DNA of 64,000 nt from Phalacrocorax aristotelis (GCF_949628215.1 NC_134280.1:54710621-54774620), one strand, 5' to 3'; positions 10,971 through 25,587 are shown, counted from the first letter of the stretch. The notes: generated by a model not told the origin, from the letters alone. Program-made: numbers and translations.

Positions 10971-13682
10971 AATAGAATTTGAGGTCTGAAGGACCTTATA
11001 TCAGCTGTTCTGATCTCTTCTGACAGCAGAGGTAGTCTTAAGAAGTTCTTAGGATTAGCAGAAAGGAGCTCTGGCCATACAGAAACGCTTGAGATGAGTG
11101 GGACTTCTGCTTCTGTTATCAGTAGGTTTGAAACTGAGCTGACCATAGGAACTGAGCTATGTGTCTTACTAGCCTTCTCTTTTTACTGGGCACTCTATTC
11201 AAAGAAAATTCCTAGCAGACATCATCCACTCTCTCCAGCTCGCTCCCCAGGCCTCTTTGTACCAGAGACTACAGCATTAATACCTACAAAACAGTTGTTT
11301 CCCAGAGGACTGATTTCCTCTTTTCAGGTAGGTTAGCATATAACAAACTTGAGATGATTTTATTATTGCTAACGGTGTTGTCTTGTTTCATAAGCTTTTT
11401 TACACTTCATGAATAGGGCAGAGCCTCACTTGTTTGCTGGTCATTTGGTTGTTGGCCGTCACACTTAAGCAGTGTTAGCCTGTTTATGTTTCTGTCATGG
11501 TGGTAGATTAATGGCACACTCTCCTTTTGTAGGTACTCTATGATCAGCAGGTAGACAGGGTTATGTAAAGACAAAAACTAAGATTGCACTTGAGAGCAAG
11601 AGCTGTGCCCAGATAAAGCACGTCTGACTCTGAAGGATCAAGATAAAGATGACTTGGTCAAATTATTCTGAAACATGAACTACGTAGCAGTCATGTATGG
11701 TAGAGTGTTGCATTTACTAGCAAGATTTTCAAAAGTAATTCTGGCTGTTTCCTCTACAATTAGTCTACTTTGGAAAACCTTATCCTTAACCTGTGAATTT
11801 GCAGTTGCGAAAAAGGGATTGAGACTGAAGGACCTCGGTTCCTGTCATTTCCCTGCTGTCTCTGCAGTGGAGGAACCGTGCCGCTTGCACAGAGATAGTC
11901 TTAGAAAGTCTGTGACTGTTGAGTGGTGAGTTGGCAAGTTTTAGAAGTGAACCTGCACTATTATTTTTGATGTGTTCTTTCCCTGGAAATCATTTTAAAC
12001 AAAATGAAATGGTAAATTTACAATTTTTTAATCATAACTCTCTCTTTGACATGAAACATGCTTTATACGTTTGCTAGGGAGAAAAAACAACACTTTTTTT
12101 CTGAGATACGTGCGGGATAACCTTGTTTTTTCTGCCAAGTCTGTAGCTGTATATTTGCTTATGTCTGTGAGAATGACTATCAACTTAGGATAACGTAGGG
12201 CAGCTCAGGAGTCCTGCAAGAAAAAAAAATTACTCCATTCTAAAGCATGGAAGACATACGTGAATGAAAGCAATATTTGCAACTTTGTGCCTAAGGGATG
12301 GGCAGTCAAAGAACTGCATGCTCTAGACAACACAAGCATTGATTTCTGACGTCTAAAAGCAAATTTCACATATTCACAAAGAGGTGAATTCATTCTATTG
12401 CATGCAAGGAAAGAGAAGAGTCCACTTTCCTGAGTGCTGATACGGATTAGGCACCCATATACAACAGGTGCCACATTCTCGTGGCGTAGTGTGAAAGTCA
12501 CAGAAGGGGGTACAATTCACTTTAGTGCAGAGACCTGCCCAAACTTGCGTGCCATGTATTCCCCAGCAGGACAGCAGTGTCAGGTTTATTCAGCTGACAG
12601 CAAAACTGAATGCAGAGAAAGGCTAAATTATTTACTCAGAATTAAAAGCTATGTTGGCACCAGAGCTGGCAATATGGCTCTGAGCATTTAAGAAAATCAA
12701 GCTTAAACAATCTGGCAAAGGACTGAGGTATTGCAATTCCTTTACATGCTTAGGTTGTTTGCCTCTGAAGCAGATGAAAGGAAGACTGTCAGGAATTGAG
12801 TCAAAACTAATAAGGCACAACAGAAACCTTCTATTGTAAATTGCCTTTGACTCCCTTTTGCCTCAAAGAAGGAAAACCAAATGTGATCGGTTTCACTACA
12901 TCCGCTGCAGTATTCTTAGTCTTTAGGCTGTTGTGAGGAATATGGAGAGCAAACACTCATGCATCACAAAGGTCAGGGCAATGAAGAGATCGTTCAAAGT
13001 CACTCCTCCCCTTTTTGAGGCCTTTGTCTGCCAGTGTGGCCAGACTTAATGATCCAGACTGAAAGATCTTCGCATTCATATGCATTGGTTTTCCTCCACA
13101 GCAGCATGTGCACGTGTGTGCATACACGCATGCCCGCTCAACGTGCCACAGTAGCTGGTATAAGAACAGAAGCATGAGCACTGTGGAATGAACATCGAAA
13201 GGGACTGCCTGGTTTTTAAGTCAGTTTGTGTAGGTGGGAGGAATTGGATTGAGTTGGCAGTGTTTTGTTTTTGTTGGGGAAAATGTGACTTCCAGCCTAG
13301 ATAACAGTTTTTTCTGTGTCTAAATTGGTCTTTTGTTCCTGAATTAGAGTATTGAAGAGGTAAATGAAGGTTGGTTCCTTGATAGATTTATTAGGCAAGC
13401 AATAAGTAATACCTTATCCACTTCACAGCATGACCGATCCCATTTCCACACACTTCTGATTTGATAAATGCATCTGTGTTAATAAGAACACTAACTTCTA
13501 GAGATGAGAGCGCAGAGCCTCTGTCTTGCTGGAATCCTTTAGCCTGTAAACTAAAGCATGTGTTTAGTTTTGCTGTCTGTATGTGGTATTTTTTGCTCAC
13601 TGGAAAAGTTTACGATGTTTCAATGTCTGCACTGGTTTTTTTGCTTTTTGTTAAAATTTTTACCTTCCCCTTTCTTTCCTAG

Positions 13683-13803
13683 ACTAGCAGAAATCATCTT
13701 AAAATCTTCAGGAAAAGTGTTATATGGCAAAACCCAGGTTTTTCCAGAGTTTACCACGAGAATTATTCCTGTCACCCTCTGGAAGTTTGCTAGATTTTTA
13801 TAA
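13683..13803 (+). pseudogene. Possible decayed N-terminal Ig exon of IGSF22
   Basis: A strong polypyrimidine tract ending CTTTCCTAG precedes this segment. One frame stays open for about 38 codons and reads VFPEFTTRIIPVTLWKFARF before a TAA. The pattern PEFT..I.PVT...FARF is like the first beta-strands of an I-set Ig domain of the myosin-binding-protein-C kind, where a cysteine would be expected at the position of the stop. It lies upstream of the clear IGSF22 relic exons and on the same strand. The assignment is tentative, because the match is short and splice-compatible neighbours were not found. Confidence 0.3.
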
Positions 13804-16800
13804 CCCAGGTACCCCCTGCACTAGATTCCCTTTTCTTTTTAATTTAGCAAATACAGAATAGATAACAGCGGTCTGTTCCAAACAAATCAAATGTAGTCAG
13901 TTAAGAGCAGCAAAGTTTATTGCCACTAGTTCAGGCTTCGTTGCAAGCAAGATACGTAGTTTGCGTCTTTCAGAATGGATGGACATGTATACATGTAAAA
14001 TGGCCTCTTGCACCTGCACTATTTCAGCACTGCTGCTGTTAACACTAGTAAGAGAGCTAAATACACGGGCTGAGATCTGTAATTCATCTGCTTCTTGAGA
14101 AGTACCTTACTCGTTGGGAATGAAATCCTTCTCCGTAGGAAGAAGGGTGACAGAATCTCAGACTTATTAAGGAGTAGAAGAGAACTGATTAAATAATGAC
14201 TTCTCTAATCTAAAGCTGTGAAGTGATTTTCTAAAGAGCCTGGTCCCTGTCTAAGTAACTGCATGGCTGTTTCCACGGCTGGACTTGGAAATGGTGGAAA
14301 CCACTGCCTGTATAACTTAAAAATAGGCAAAGCCAAAGCCTGGCCATTTCACTGAGCTGTGAAAGGAGAACTGGCGACTGACTTCAACACCAGAGCAGGA
14401 TTTGTTGAATGTTTAACTGTTTGAAACCTGAACCCACATATTTTGTTTTGAATATGAAGAACAAGTGATCAAAGGCAAACTATTAAACAATCATAAGAAA
14501 ACCTGAGATTGGGGAGGTAATGTTTATTTTTAAATAAGAAGGTATCCTTTTGGCCTGCAGAAGGGTTACTCCTTCTAGCCCCATACTTGAAGACTTATCA
14601 TCCTGTTATTCCAAGAATGAGAAACTACTGAAGCCAATGTAAAGGGTGTAACAACATAGCCCACAAGAAGCCAGTAGATACTTAAATTTTTAAGTACTCA
14701 AAGCCATACCTGCCCAGTATAAAGGGACCCAGGCATCTTCCTAGGAATGCAACAATGTACAGGACTTCATGTGAGCTGAGGAACATAGAAGGATCAGTAA
14801 TGGTCTTGAAAGCTCCTGTCTCTTTAGTAGGAATGATCAGGGCCTTAGCAGCTGGAAAAAAAAAAAAAAAAAGGTAAAATATACATAAACATATTCTGTG
14901 GCTGTGGGCAGGCAGGGTAGAAATTGACTGTGTGAGATCAATAGCTTTAGTCTCATATCTGCTTTGCTTTTAATTTCCTTCCCTTTCCAAGAAAGGAGCC
15001 TTGTGAAGTACTGCTCTGAAGTATAACTCCTTAAGATGCTTAAAACCAGGAGTAAGAGAGTTGCAAGAAGTACGGTATAGGGAAGACTGAGTTACCTACA
15101 ATAGAATTAGTCAAACTTGTCCAACTCTGTCTCTGTAACAAACTAAAATAACCATTCGCTTGCACTAAGTCTTTGTTGTGTGTACTTAAGTGGTACCGAC
15201 AAGTCTCTTCTTGAGATCTGGTTTGCCTTGTAAATGTGTGCTGATTCTGTTAATAGCAACTATAGTAAATGCAGTGTGATAGCTAGACTATATGTGATGA
15301 ATGAAGTTAATCTCCCTGCAGAGTACCTGTGGGTTGATTCACAGTTTATCTGTGGTCCTAAGCACAGAGGGCTGTCTGCATTATCATTTTGTTTTCTTTC
15401 TTGCGCACAGTCAGGGTATGGGCAAGCTGAGTCATGGTGATGGGCAGTAATAGACAATGTCACATCTTTCAAGCAACCTTTCGGGCTCTGGAAGTTGGTT
15501 CCAGTCTCCTCACGAAAGAGGAAATCTTGTAATCTGATGGGCTTCTAAAAGCTCATACGTACTGTTAAGGGCAATTTTTCTAACAGAGTGCATGCTCTCC
15601 TGACTGAAGGCCAAAAGGTAATAGCCCAGCAGTTTAGAAAAATCCTGTTTCTTACCAGCCATTTGTGCTCCTCAGCTGGCACAAGCTACTGGATCTTAAC
15701 TGGTAACATTTTCATGTTCAGAAAATCTGTGGCCAAGGATGAAAATTTTGATCAGACAAAAGAAATATAAGAAATATAAGGGGAATTCAATTTTCAAGGT
15801 GAAAGGAGGAACTGTTAAAATGATGGCTTGGCTTTTAAACTGTGTCTCTGTGAGCTTCTAGGATTTGAAAATGCAAATCCGAAGACATACAGGGAGTTGT
15901 GCAGTGGAGCAGGTGAGTAAAGCAGCATGCTATATGCCTTCTTGTTTTAGCACTTGGGGCTGCTGGTGTGGATTTGCCCCATAATGACTGAGGGTAAAAT
16001 ACACTCTTTTCTAAGGTATTTGGGGTTAGAGAGTAACATCTCATGTCTTCCTAACCACCCCCGATCATTGCTGTCACCAACACCAATGACCACTGGCATG
16101 CAAGAGTGAAAGGGTGAGAACAGAAGAGTGAGAGAGGGTGGTAAGGGTGGGAGGGACGACTTTGGGCAGACCAGGCCAAAGCAAGAGTGATTTCTTTCTC
16201 TTGGTTTCGTGGTTTGTAGGAAAGACTTTAAAATTGTGTCTCTCTGAGAAAATTTCTGAGCAGAAGAGGAAAGAAGGAACAGGGTCTACAGATGCATGAT
16301 ATCCCTATATAATTTTAGACAGTATATGGAGATATATAGTCTAGGATAGAGACTTCTCACTTGTCTTCTGTGCGTAAAGGAGTCAGAGAACATTTGTCTC
16401 TCATACAGGCAGGCTGGAGACGAAGGCCAGCTCAGCAAGGACACCAGGGTATATATATTCTGATAAGAAAAAGGATCTCCTTGGGAGGATGCCCAAAACA
16501 GAGCACTTTTTGCATAGCTATAATTTCTACTGGCAACAAAGCAAAGTCTCAAGGTCATATGGTCTGAACATTGTCTTTCCTGTGGACTGTATCTTCTAGG
16601 TTGCAGTGCATAATTGTAGCTTTATCATTTGTGCCCCCAACTCTTGGAAAGGCTTGTGGTTTTGGTTGATTTCCTTCTGCCCCAAGGTCCTTCAGCAGCA
16701 CACAACTGTGTCAGTGACTACCATTCCTTACTGTATCTGTCTTACCAAGGAACACTTTTTAAAACTAGGAAGCTATAATTTCTAGATTACTAGTACTCAC

Positions 16801-18816
16801 TCCTTGAGGACTAGAATCAAATAGTCCCTTTTCTCTGAACTGCCTTCCATTCTGGGACCAGTCTTGGCATAGCTATAGGCAGCAGAATCCCCACTGGAAA
16901 CAGGCTATATGGTGACAGAATTTTTTCCTGCAGTGTGGTCACACAGCCTCCCTCAGTGATGCACAGCAAGGTGATAAAAGGTGGGCTGCATCTGTGAGGT
17001 GGGGTTTGCCTTCTGCTGAGGGAGAAGTGAGTATTTTTGTTCTTCTCAAAGGCCAGCACATGGTATGTGCTATTGCAAGGCTACAGGTGTTGCCCCTGCA
17101 TCAGCCATTGCCTTTGATTAGAAAGATTTTGTCTTGCTTTGATTATCTTGGCTTAAAGCAACCTCCTTACTGGTTCTGTCTTGACACTGCCGTGAGGACA
17201 ACAACACAGTTCCCATGGGGCACATCCACTGAGAGCAGGGTGTGCACAGGCCCTTGTAGCATTTGCATATCCCACTGTGATACACTTAGGAGAGCTGGGG
17301 AGGGCCTTGATTAAGGAAAAATGCAATAACAGTCTAAATGAATAAAGCAGAACAATGCAATCTGGTAGCAGAGTTTCTGTTGATTTTCCTGGTGAAAAAC
17401 TGAGACCTGTTGCTATTAACCAGAGCAAAATATCTCAGTTCCAGTGAGGCATTCGCATGGAGCTGTTAGAAATGAGTATTCAGGGCCAGGTCCTTACTGG
17501 TCAGTCTGGCTGGAAAAAAAAACACAGTTTTACCTGAACTGAAGAACTAGTTCTTATAAAATCAAGCTAAATGTGTTCATTCTGATAGAAAAATGCAGCT
17601 TTTTGGAGCCTCCTGAAACTAACACTTTAAAGGAGGAGGGTTTATCTTAAACTATGGGCATTTGTCTGAACATAGGGCATGAGCAACATTCAGGAGCTTA
17701 GTACAGCATGTGCAGAACAGAATAAGTCCTAATGGGCCTTTCGATATGTCCAGTTTCGATACCTTTCTTGAACGACATCTAAGCACCTTGCAGCACCCCT
17801 GTGCAGCAAGGCAGCCCAATTTTCCCATTGTGTAGATGACAAGACAGGTACAGAGAGAGCAAATTACTTGCCACAGAAAGACTGGAAAGGATAATCCACC
17901 CTTTCCTACTACTGGTAGATAAATCCTTCAAACAGTACCTCTCTGTTCTGCTTGATTAATGTATTTTTTTTTCTCCAACTGAAGAAGTTGTTTCTAGGAA
18001 GTCTCCTGCCATATAGGAGTCTTTTAGTATGGTGACAGCTTTGATATCCTTGCTGGAGAAAGCGTTCCAGAATTTACGGAAAATCCTTGTCTGCTGGCAA
18101 CACCTGGGTGTGAGTAACAACAATTTCTGGTGAAAGACAGTTCTTTACCTAGTGCATACCAACGACTGACTGAATTTTCAGGTGCTCTTGGGTATATTCA
18201 CCCATCTCATGCAATTAAGTATGGTCCGTCATCTTCTACAACTGGAAGAGTGGTAAATAAAAACAGGCACAAACTGCAGCTACCTATGCCCATCCTCACT
18301 GTTTTTAGAGATTTGTTGTGGATCGGTCAAAATCAGTGGGAAAGCTGCTGTTCATTTTAGCTGTCGGAAACCTGTTTTTACTGATTTAAATATATCTGTT
18401 CTTGTTTATGCAAAACCGAATTATTTGGCTGGGGCCGGAAGAATGTGACCTTTAATGCATAAGTAAATAAGCCTTTCCATCATGTAGAGTCTCCCATATG
18501 ACAGATCTGTGACTGTCTAAAGTGACAGAAAGATCATATGAGTCTTTATTATATACCACAAAAAAAATCACAAATCATTCTTGTCAGTGTGCAGAGCACT
18601 GCTAATGAACAAATTTCATTCCCAGAGTGGTATCTGTGATGGATGTAAAGTTGTAGTATGTAAAGTAAAGCAAGGTTAACCTAATCTTCTTCATAAAGAG
18701 GGCAGGAAAAGAAACCATGCGTTTACAATAAACCCAAACAGAGACAGTAGGTAACAGGCCCCTGTTCCATTTCACTCTTTCGTTCATTAATTCCAATGTT
18801 TCTTCTTGAATTTTAG
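13804..18816. other. No gene recognised; intron or intergenic
   Basis: The stretch lies between the doubtful exon at 13.7 kb and the exon-like segment at 18.8 kb. It contains an A17 run at 14856-14872 and an L3/MIR-like relic near 17765-17880. Open frames are short and not exon-like. Confidence 0.5.
17765..17885 (+). repeat. Old L3/MIR-like 3' end relic
   Basis: The series AAGCACCTTGCAGCACC, TTTTCCCATTGTGTAGATG and AGAGAGAGCAAATTACTTGCC has the order of the conserved 3' end shared by L3/L2 LINEs and MIR SINEs. In that end, a CACTTT block is followed by CCATTTTACAGATG and then GAGGTTAAGTGACTTGCC. It is strongly diverged. Confidence 0.45.
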
Positions 18817-18950
18817 GAGACAAAGCAATATTCTGAACTAAAGTTAAAAGTAGACCAAAGCCTAATGAAACCTGGAAAAGAGAGAGTGGGTATCAATAGA
18901 AGAAGGATCCATAATGTTTTTGACAGTATTTTTAAGGAGTGTGTGCTAAG
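18817..18950 (+). pseudogene. IGSF22: Exon-like segment, possible IGSF22 linker/Ig exon
   Basis: An acceptor (CTTGAATTTTAG) and a donor (CTAAG|GTAACA) bound 134 bases in which only one frame is open. It reads VDQSLMKPGKERVGINRRRI and on to HNVFDSIFKEC. The length, splice borders and a unique open frame suggest a real exon. Its position just upstream of an Ig-domain end suggests it belongs to the IGSF22 relic. Its phase does not join cleanly to the next relic, which could be decay or a misassigned border. The product family was not recognised with certainty. Confidence 0.42.
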
Positions 18951-19816
18951 GTAACACACCTTTTTTTCTTAGCGCTTTTTTTTATGTTCAAGTAAAAACT
19001 GTAAAAAAGAAAAACTTAAGCACTATAGTATTCCTCAGCAGCAATAAAAATGTCCCCGTTTGCAGTCAGCGTACTGCAACACTGCTACTTTCAGGTACTG
19101 TTTTGTGTTTATAGGGCAGTGTTTCCGATCAACAGAAAAAGGATCAGTGCAAGAACCATTATTTTTCTTACTTGGTTTTGTGTTTAGCGTAGTGAGGCCC
19201 TAATGCCTCTTGTGTGGCATTCAGGCAAAACCAACACTAAATCTTAATAATTAATATTATTCAAGACATTTGTCCTAGTTCAGCCCTGTTTAATTTGTGA
19301 TGTCCCATGGCTGCAAAAGTTCTGCCCTTCTTCTGTTCTTTTCCTTACTTTCATTGTTCTGTCCCTTTCTCTCCTCTCTCCTTAATTCTTAGTTCACTCT
19401 AATTCACCTCTCGCTTTGAATCCAGAGCACCAGAATAAAAGGACATATCTGAGAAGAAATGTGGCTTCATTTTGCTGCCTTAGGCCAAGAATGGACTTGA
19501 TCCAAAACACATCACTGTCAGTGGGAAGACTTCTGTCTGTTTCTGGGGCTTTGGGAAGGCTGTGAGGGATCCTCAGGGTGGAGGGAGCATTGGATTTGGC
19601 CTCAAAATTTCCACCCTCAGAGATTCTGGATTTTCAACAGGTCAATTCTGTTAATGATTACAAAAATACTCATTTAAACACAAATAACAAGAGAAATTCA
19701 CTAATATGTTTGCCACATCTGCTCCCCACCACCCCAGCCTATGTGGAGCTTTTGCTTATTGCTTTCTCTATGGTTTGGTTTTTTTTTTTCTTTCCAATCT
19801 GAATGCTTCTCCTGAG

Positions 19817-19890
19817 ATGATACAGATGATTACAAGTGTGTAGTGTCCAATACCCACACTGATGCCATCTACACAGTATCCTTGATCATG
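19817..19890 (+). pseudogene. IGSF22: IGSF22 relic: end of an Ig domain
   Basis: The sequence reads DDTDDYKCVVSNTHTDAIYT followed by VSLIMTK. This is the classic I-set ending: D.xx.Y.C followed by N and a final beta-strand. The cysteine would pair with one in an earlier exon. The upstream border follows a T-rich tract ending CCTGAG. The downstream border AAAG|TTAAAC lacks a proper GT at the expected spot, so the donor may be damaged. The matching first half of this domain was not found. Confidence 0.62.
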
Positions 19891-21469
19891 ACTAAAGTTA
19901 AACTCTAGAGGTCTGGCTTGATTAGTGGCTTGACCAGTTACTAACAACTAGGCTTGGAAGTTAGGCAAAATGGAGAGTCTTTGCAGAGCAGATTTGCTAC
20001 AAGTAGAATGGGGTGAAGCAGGATGGAAGAATCTATCCCCTGCTGACTTTAAACTGAGCACTGTGTGTCTTGCCCTCTGTGTCCACTGCACAAAAAGAAC
20101 ATGTTTTCAAAGGTGCAAGCATTATGCTTATTATGGGGAAAAGCCTTTGTTTTGCCTGTATTCCCTGAGGAAAAAAGCGATATGAAGCATATGGGTATGA
20201 AATATATGCTGTGCATCACTAGTGTGAGTGGGAAAGACCTAGGCACCTACAGTCTTCTTGTGCGTGACAAGAAACTCTCTGTTATGCTGGGAGGGATAGG
20301 TAATCTTTGATCTCGGACACATGAGGGTCTGTGTACTATGTCAACATCTGCAGACAAAAATTTGAGGGTTAAAATTGGTGGGCCAAACTGTGACCTATTT
20401 TCTTTTCGTGTATGTCTTTGCAGCATTCATGATTCACTTGTCTTTTTAGGCTCAAACAGAAATCTACCATTGTACAAGTCATAAACCAACCCACAATTAC
20501 CAGAGCACCCATGTGAAAACAGCTTTCACAAGATAGCAGATTTCAGTTTGAAGCCTAGTTATTATAGATAATAAGCCAAATTCTCCACTGATGTCAGTGT
20601 GGCAGGGGTGTGAGTCACTACTGATTTTGGACCAGTTTTAGTGGAAAACATGGGAATGACAATATGCACCTTGGCACTGTCCTTTTAGTGGAAGTGAACT
20701 TTGCTCAAACAATATTACAGGACTTGGGAGTGAGTGGATGGGCCTGGGCATAATGACAATGATCATCTTTCATCTGTTTATGGTTCCTACAACCAGCCAT
20801 ACGTGTGCCTGCTGTTTGAAAGAAAACCAACCACATTACATATAGCAAACTTGCTTTAAATCAATGCTAAGTAAAAGTGATGCTGCCCACCTGCCTTACC
20901 TTTTATTGCACTAGGGCCAACTCTTAAAGATAAGCTTTGCCATAAGTACCATTCTTTAACTATAATACTTACCTTTGACAAAGCCCTTAGCAGGGCTTGG
21001 GCGCAAGCTGTTTGGTGGTGTGGTAGGTTGCTTTACTTAAGCCAAATAGTGATCCAGTGCCAGGCACTGCAGCACTCTTGACAGTTAATGCAGGAAGATG
21101 TCAGTCCTCCTTCAGCTTGCCAAATGGTTCCAGGTGTGCTTTTAGATGTCACCTGCAGTTGCCTGAAGCCATTTGCTTTACAATGATCTACAGTAAAGGA
21201 GAGGGGAAAAAGCAGAGCTAAGACAAAGAACTGAACAGAAAAGCAATGTGTCTCTTGGTATTCTAGGATTACATGCAACTTTTACTGAACATTATGAACT
21301 GTATTTAGCTTAATTTCCACTGAAGTTGAAGGAGTGAATTGATCTTTCTGCTACCACTCAAGAAAGAAATCAAAATTACTTCACTGAAGTCTAGTTATTT
21401 AGTGCTGGAAATCTGAGATCAGGAACTAAGCGTAACAGAATGAATATTTGTCATCTTGTATTTTAACAG

Positions 21470-21752
<283 letters not shown>

Positions 21753-21943
21753 GTGAAAAGCATCTTTAGGCAGTGGGTGAATCAAATGCAAGATAGCAGC
21801 ATTTGAGCTGCAAAATCCATAAAGCTAAAACACAAAACCCCAGAGCTTGGGCTGAAAAAAAATGGAAGCCACAGTCTTATAAAGCTAGTCTGTGGACAAG
21901 CAAGCAGAGGAGCATCAAGACCTCATTCTGACACTGGAAGTAA

Positions 21944-22363
<420 letters not shown>

Positions 22364-24055
22364 GTAAGCGTGAATGGCTCATGAGAGGAAAAGGAGGAAC
22401 AGTCTTTACACTGTTCTTCAGTGAACTCCCTGCAGAGGAGCAGCGCTGCTTTGCTGTAACAGCTAGGAAACTGATGTGAGGTAACACTGCTCTGCAGTCT
22501 GTTGTTTAACATGGAATAAGCCTTTCGTCTGTGCCCCCTCTTGGTAGCATGCAGATAATAATTAAGGACCTCCCTTTGCTCTATAAAGCGGTAGAAGCGT
22601 AAAGCAGTAAACCTTCCATTTAAGTCCTTGTACATGTCACCTAAACCAGCCTAGTAAACTGTATTGTGTTTTTTATTTTAATCAGGGTTGTCCTAATGAA
22701 TTTTATCTGATTCTTTAAAGCAACCCATGGGACATTTGACTGTAGTCTGCTGAGGACCAGCAGCACAACATGAGGCTGGTAAATATTTAATATTACATTT
22801 GTTTTGTGAATTAATTTTGCAATAGCTTTGGTGATACTGTAAACTTAAGTCTGTAATCTCTATAGAAAGACACGAGGCTGTTAAGAGTGGGGAAGAAAAG
22901 TTCGACAGCTTAGCTTCATGCTCTCAGCATAGGCTGGAGAAGAATTTCAAAATTAGGGTGTGGATTTCAGTGGCTTCAATCTGGCTGACAGATTTCAGTA
23001 TTTGAGATTATTTCTGTTAGATGTGGACCAGCTTTGAACTATGCCCAGGTGCCTTCCATGAAAAGTGCAGTATTTTAAGACCATTTTAAAATGAACTGCA
23101 TGAAAGGTTAAAATTATATTAGTGTATCCTTCACAGGTTCAGGAACAACTGGATATTCAGTTGGTAGGACGGCATGAACAAAACTTCAGGAGCCAAAAGA
23201 AGCTCAGCTGTGAGGTCAAGCAGATTTTCTCACATGGATGATTGATCTACCCCAGTGCCCATCCCTGACAGATGTCTCTGAGGCTGGTCTCTTCCTAATA
23301 GTCCTGCGTTTTCTGTGTCAGATGATACGCCACAAACCCTGTACTGGTGTATGGACTTGGGTGGAGGTCACTCCATTAACTGCATTTTGGCCATGTATTT
23401 CTCATGTTGTTTTCCCAAAACAGGCTGGAAGGGAGTGGTTTCCCAATAGCACCCCCAGCCCTGGGCTTTCCAGGAGTGAAGCCTGGCAAGGAGTCCCTGG
23501 CCAGGGTTGAGTATGGCTGGCAGCAGGCAAGGAAGCCCTGGCTCCGGGAGGATGGGTACCAGGCCTGGTATGTGAGTGCCCTCTGTGGGCCATGGCCAGC
23601 ATGGCCTGAAGGGACAATGCGGGGCAGGGGCCTCCTCTGACCACTCCCTGGGACAGAAACCACTTCTGTGGCACGGGTAGCCTAGAAACTCGTGGCTGAG
23701 CTGCCTCTGACTCCTCTGCACACTGGAATTGCAGGCTGGTGCCTTAGTTACAGATTCATCTTTCCCCACGCAGAGTTCAGGTTCAGATACAAATATTACA
23801 TAGGCAGTAGAGGAAGTTTTTTGACAGCTCCTCTGGACCAGATAAGGGTATGGAGCAGTGCCAAGATGCTGCGTTCTGCTTCCGCTTTTGGGTTCCTGTA
23901 GCTAGATTCCCTCCAGTGAACACCCATAAAGAAGGGCAAAAACTCCTTAGGAACAGCCTTTCTCCATCCCTGTTTCTTCCCATGATGTCCAGTTCACTAA
24001 ACTACTTTCATCCCGAGGGCCTGTCCATTTTGTTTTGAGGTCTACCTGCCATTGA

Positions 24056-24433
<378 letters not shown>

Positions 24434-24892
24434 TAGTAAGCCTCAGTCTTACTAAGTTTTGGCTTTGGATCTTGGCTTTTTCAAAATTTTCCTTCCCAGA
24501 CTCCTGTAAAGATGCTTTCACATTTGCTAACCCATTTTCTCAGCCTGTAGACTCACATTCTTTCCCACAAGGTCAGCTTCTCACCACCTACCCTTCTCCC
24601 TCTCCCAGTCTCTGATTCTCAGAGTAATCAGTAAATGTGTCCTTTGCATGCTAATGCACACCCTTTGTTACATGCCGTATGGCTCATCTATGCAGATGCA
24701 CAGGTCACTCTGTCCATATAACACTGAATTCCTTTTGTTCATAGATCCCAGAGAATTTTAGCAGAGTAGGAGCTAGAAATCCTGGCCGCTTAGTCATCTT
24801 AGAGCAGGAAACCGGTCAGAGGACTCAGGGACAGGGTTGGAGATGGTGTTTGTTGCAATGTGGGTTGTTTCCTGCCTCAATCTTCTTGTCAG

Positions 24893-25023
24893 ATTGTGCA
24901 CATAAAAGCATCTGGACAGTGAAGCAGGGAGCCATCCACAAACTCCTCATGGACAGAATGGGAGAGAGGAGGTACGTGTTTAGAGCCAAAGGGCAGAGTG
25001 TGGAGCAACAGTTGCCACTGGAG
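24893..25023 (+). pseudogene. IGSF22: IGSF22 relic: second half of the Ig domain
   Basis: Acceptor TCTTCTTGTCAG opens the segment, which reads SIWTVKQGAIHKLLMDRMGE followed by RRYVFRAKGQSVEQQ. The pattern (V)KQGA.HKL...M....Y.FRAKG fits strands D-F of the same Ig domain begun at 24130. A short in-frame loss just before RYVF removes residues normally found there. A frameshift near 24905 is needed to join the start. The donor GAG|GTAGCC begins at 25024. Confidence 0.75.
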
Positions 25024-25563
25024 GTAGCCACCCCATCCCTTTACCAGGCATACACAAACACTTGCAGAATCAGTGCTTCACCAGGTCTGCTTACGTGGGC
25101 CTGTACCATTTTACAGGCTTATCTTTGTGCACGAGCAAAACCTCTGCTTTCTGATTCTTTGTTCCCTGAGGGGAGAAAATTGAACAGTCGAACTGGTTGA
25201 TTTTAAGTGACTAATCATAGATTTCTGTGTTTATAAATCAGTGATTTATTTCAAACATTGTTGTCATGAGCAACAAGATAAACACCTTTTCTGAAATTAT
25301 ATATAGAAATATATAAATATGCATATTACTCAGCTCTTGGCAGCCAGATGGCGCCAGATGGACTTTCAGACTCATCTGCAGCATGGAAATAAGCATCTCT
25401 TTCTGTAGAATCAAGGCAAGGTGGATAGATACCGCTGCACAGACAGCAGGACAAGCACAGCAGTAAGGATCCTGTGGCTGCAGCACCGAATATTTATTAT
25501 ACCTGTGTTGCAGTAAAAAGCCATCCACAGCAAAGCCTTGGCATAGGGATAGTTGATTTTCCT

Positions 25564-25587
25564 GCATTCAAAAATATTTTTGAATGC
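25564..25587. repeat. Perfect 24-base palindrome
   Basis: GCATTCAAAAATATTTTTGA and the four bases after it read the same on both strands, with no spacer. It lies in an intron of the IGSF22 relic. Confidence 0.95.

Larger units (their letters stand above)
9371..13682. other. Intergenic stretch after PTPN5
   Basis: No gene is recognised here. It holds a possible alternative 3' end of PTPN5 (AATAAA near 10159 and 10390), a TC microsatellite at 10942-10970 and a possible old amniote repeat at about 9843-9908. An exon-like 57-base segment near 11869-11925 has good splice motifs but no recognisable product. Confidence 0.5.

Noticed and set aside
11869..11925. Exon-like segment with good acceptor CTGTCTCTGCAG and donor GTGAGT
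   Set aside because: The 57-base open reading has no recognisable family and no partner exons nearby. Chance splice motifs of this quality are common.
20570..20650. CACTGATGTCAGTG-type phrases here, near 30826 and near 47925, recalling a common amniote repeat
   Set aside because: The fragments are too short and diverged to assign by eye. RepeatMasker with an amniote library would decide.
23368..23769. Several overlapping open frames on both strands in a GC-rich patch between IGSF22 relic exons
   Set aside because: The proline/glycine-rich readings in all frames reflect base composition. No domain is recognisable.
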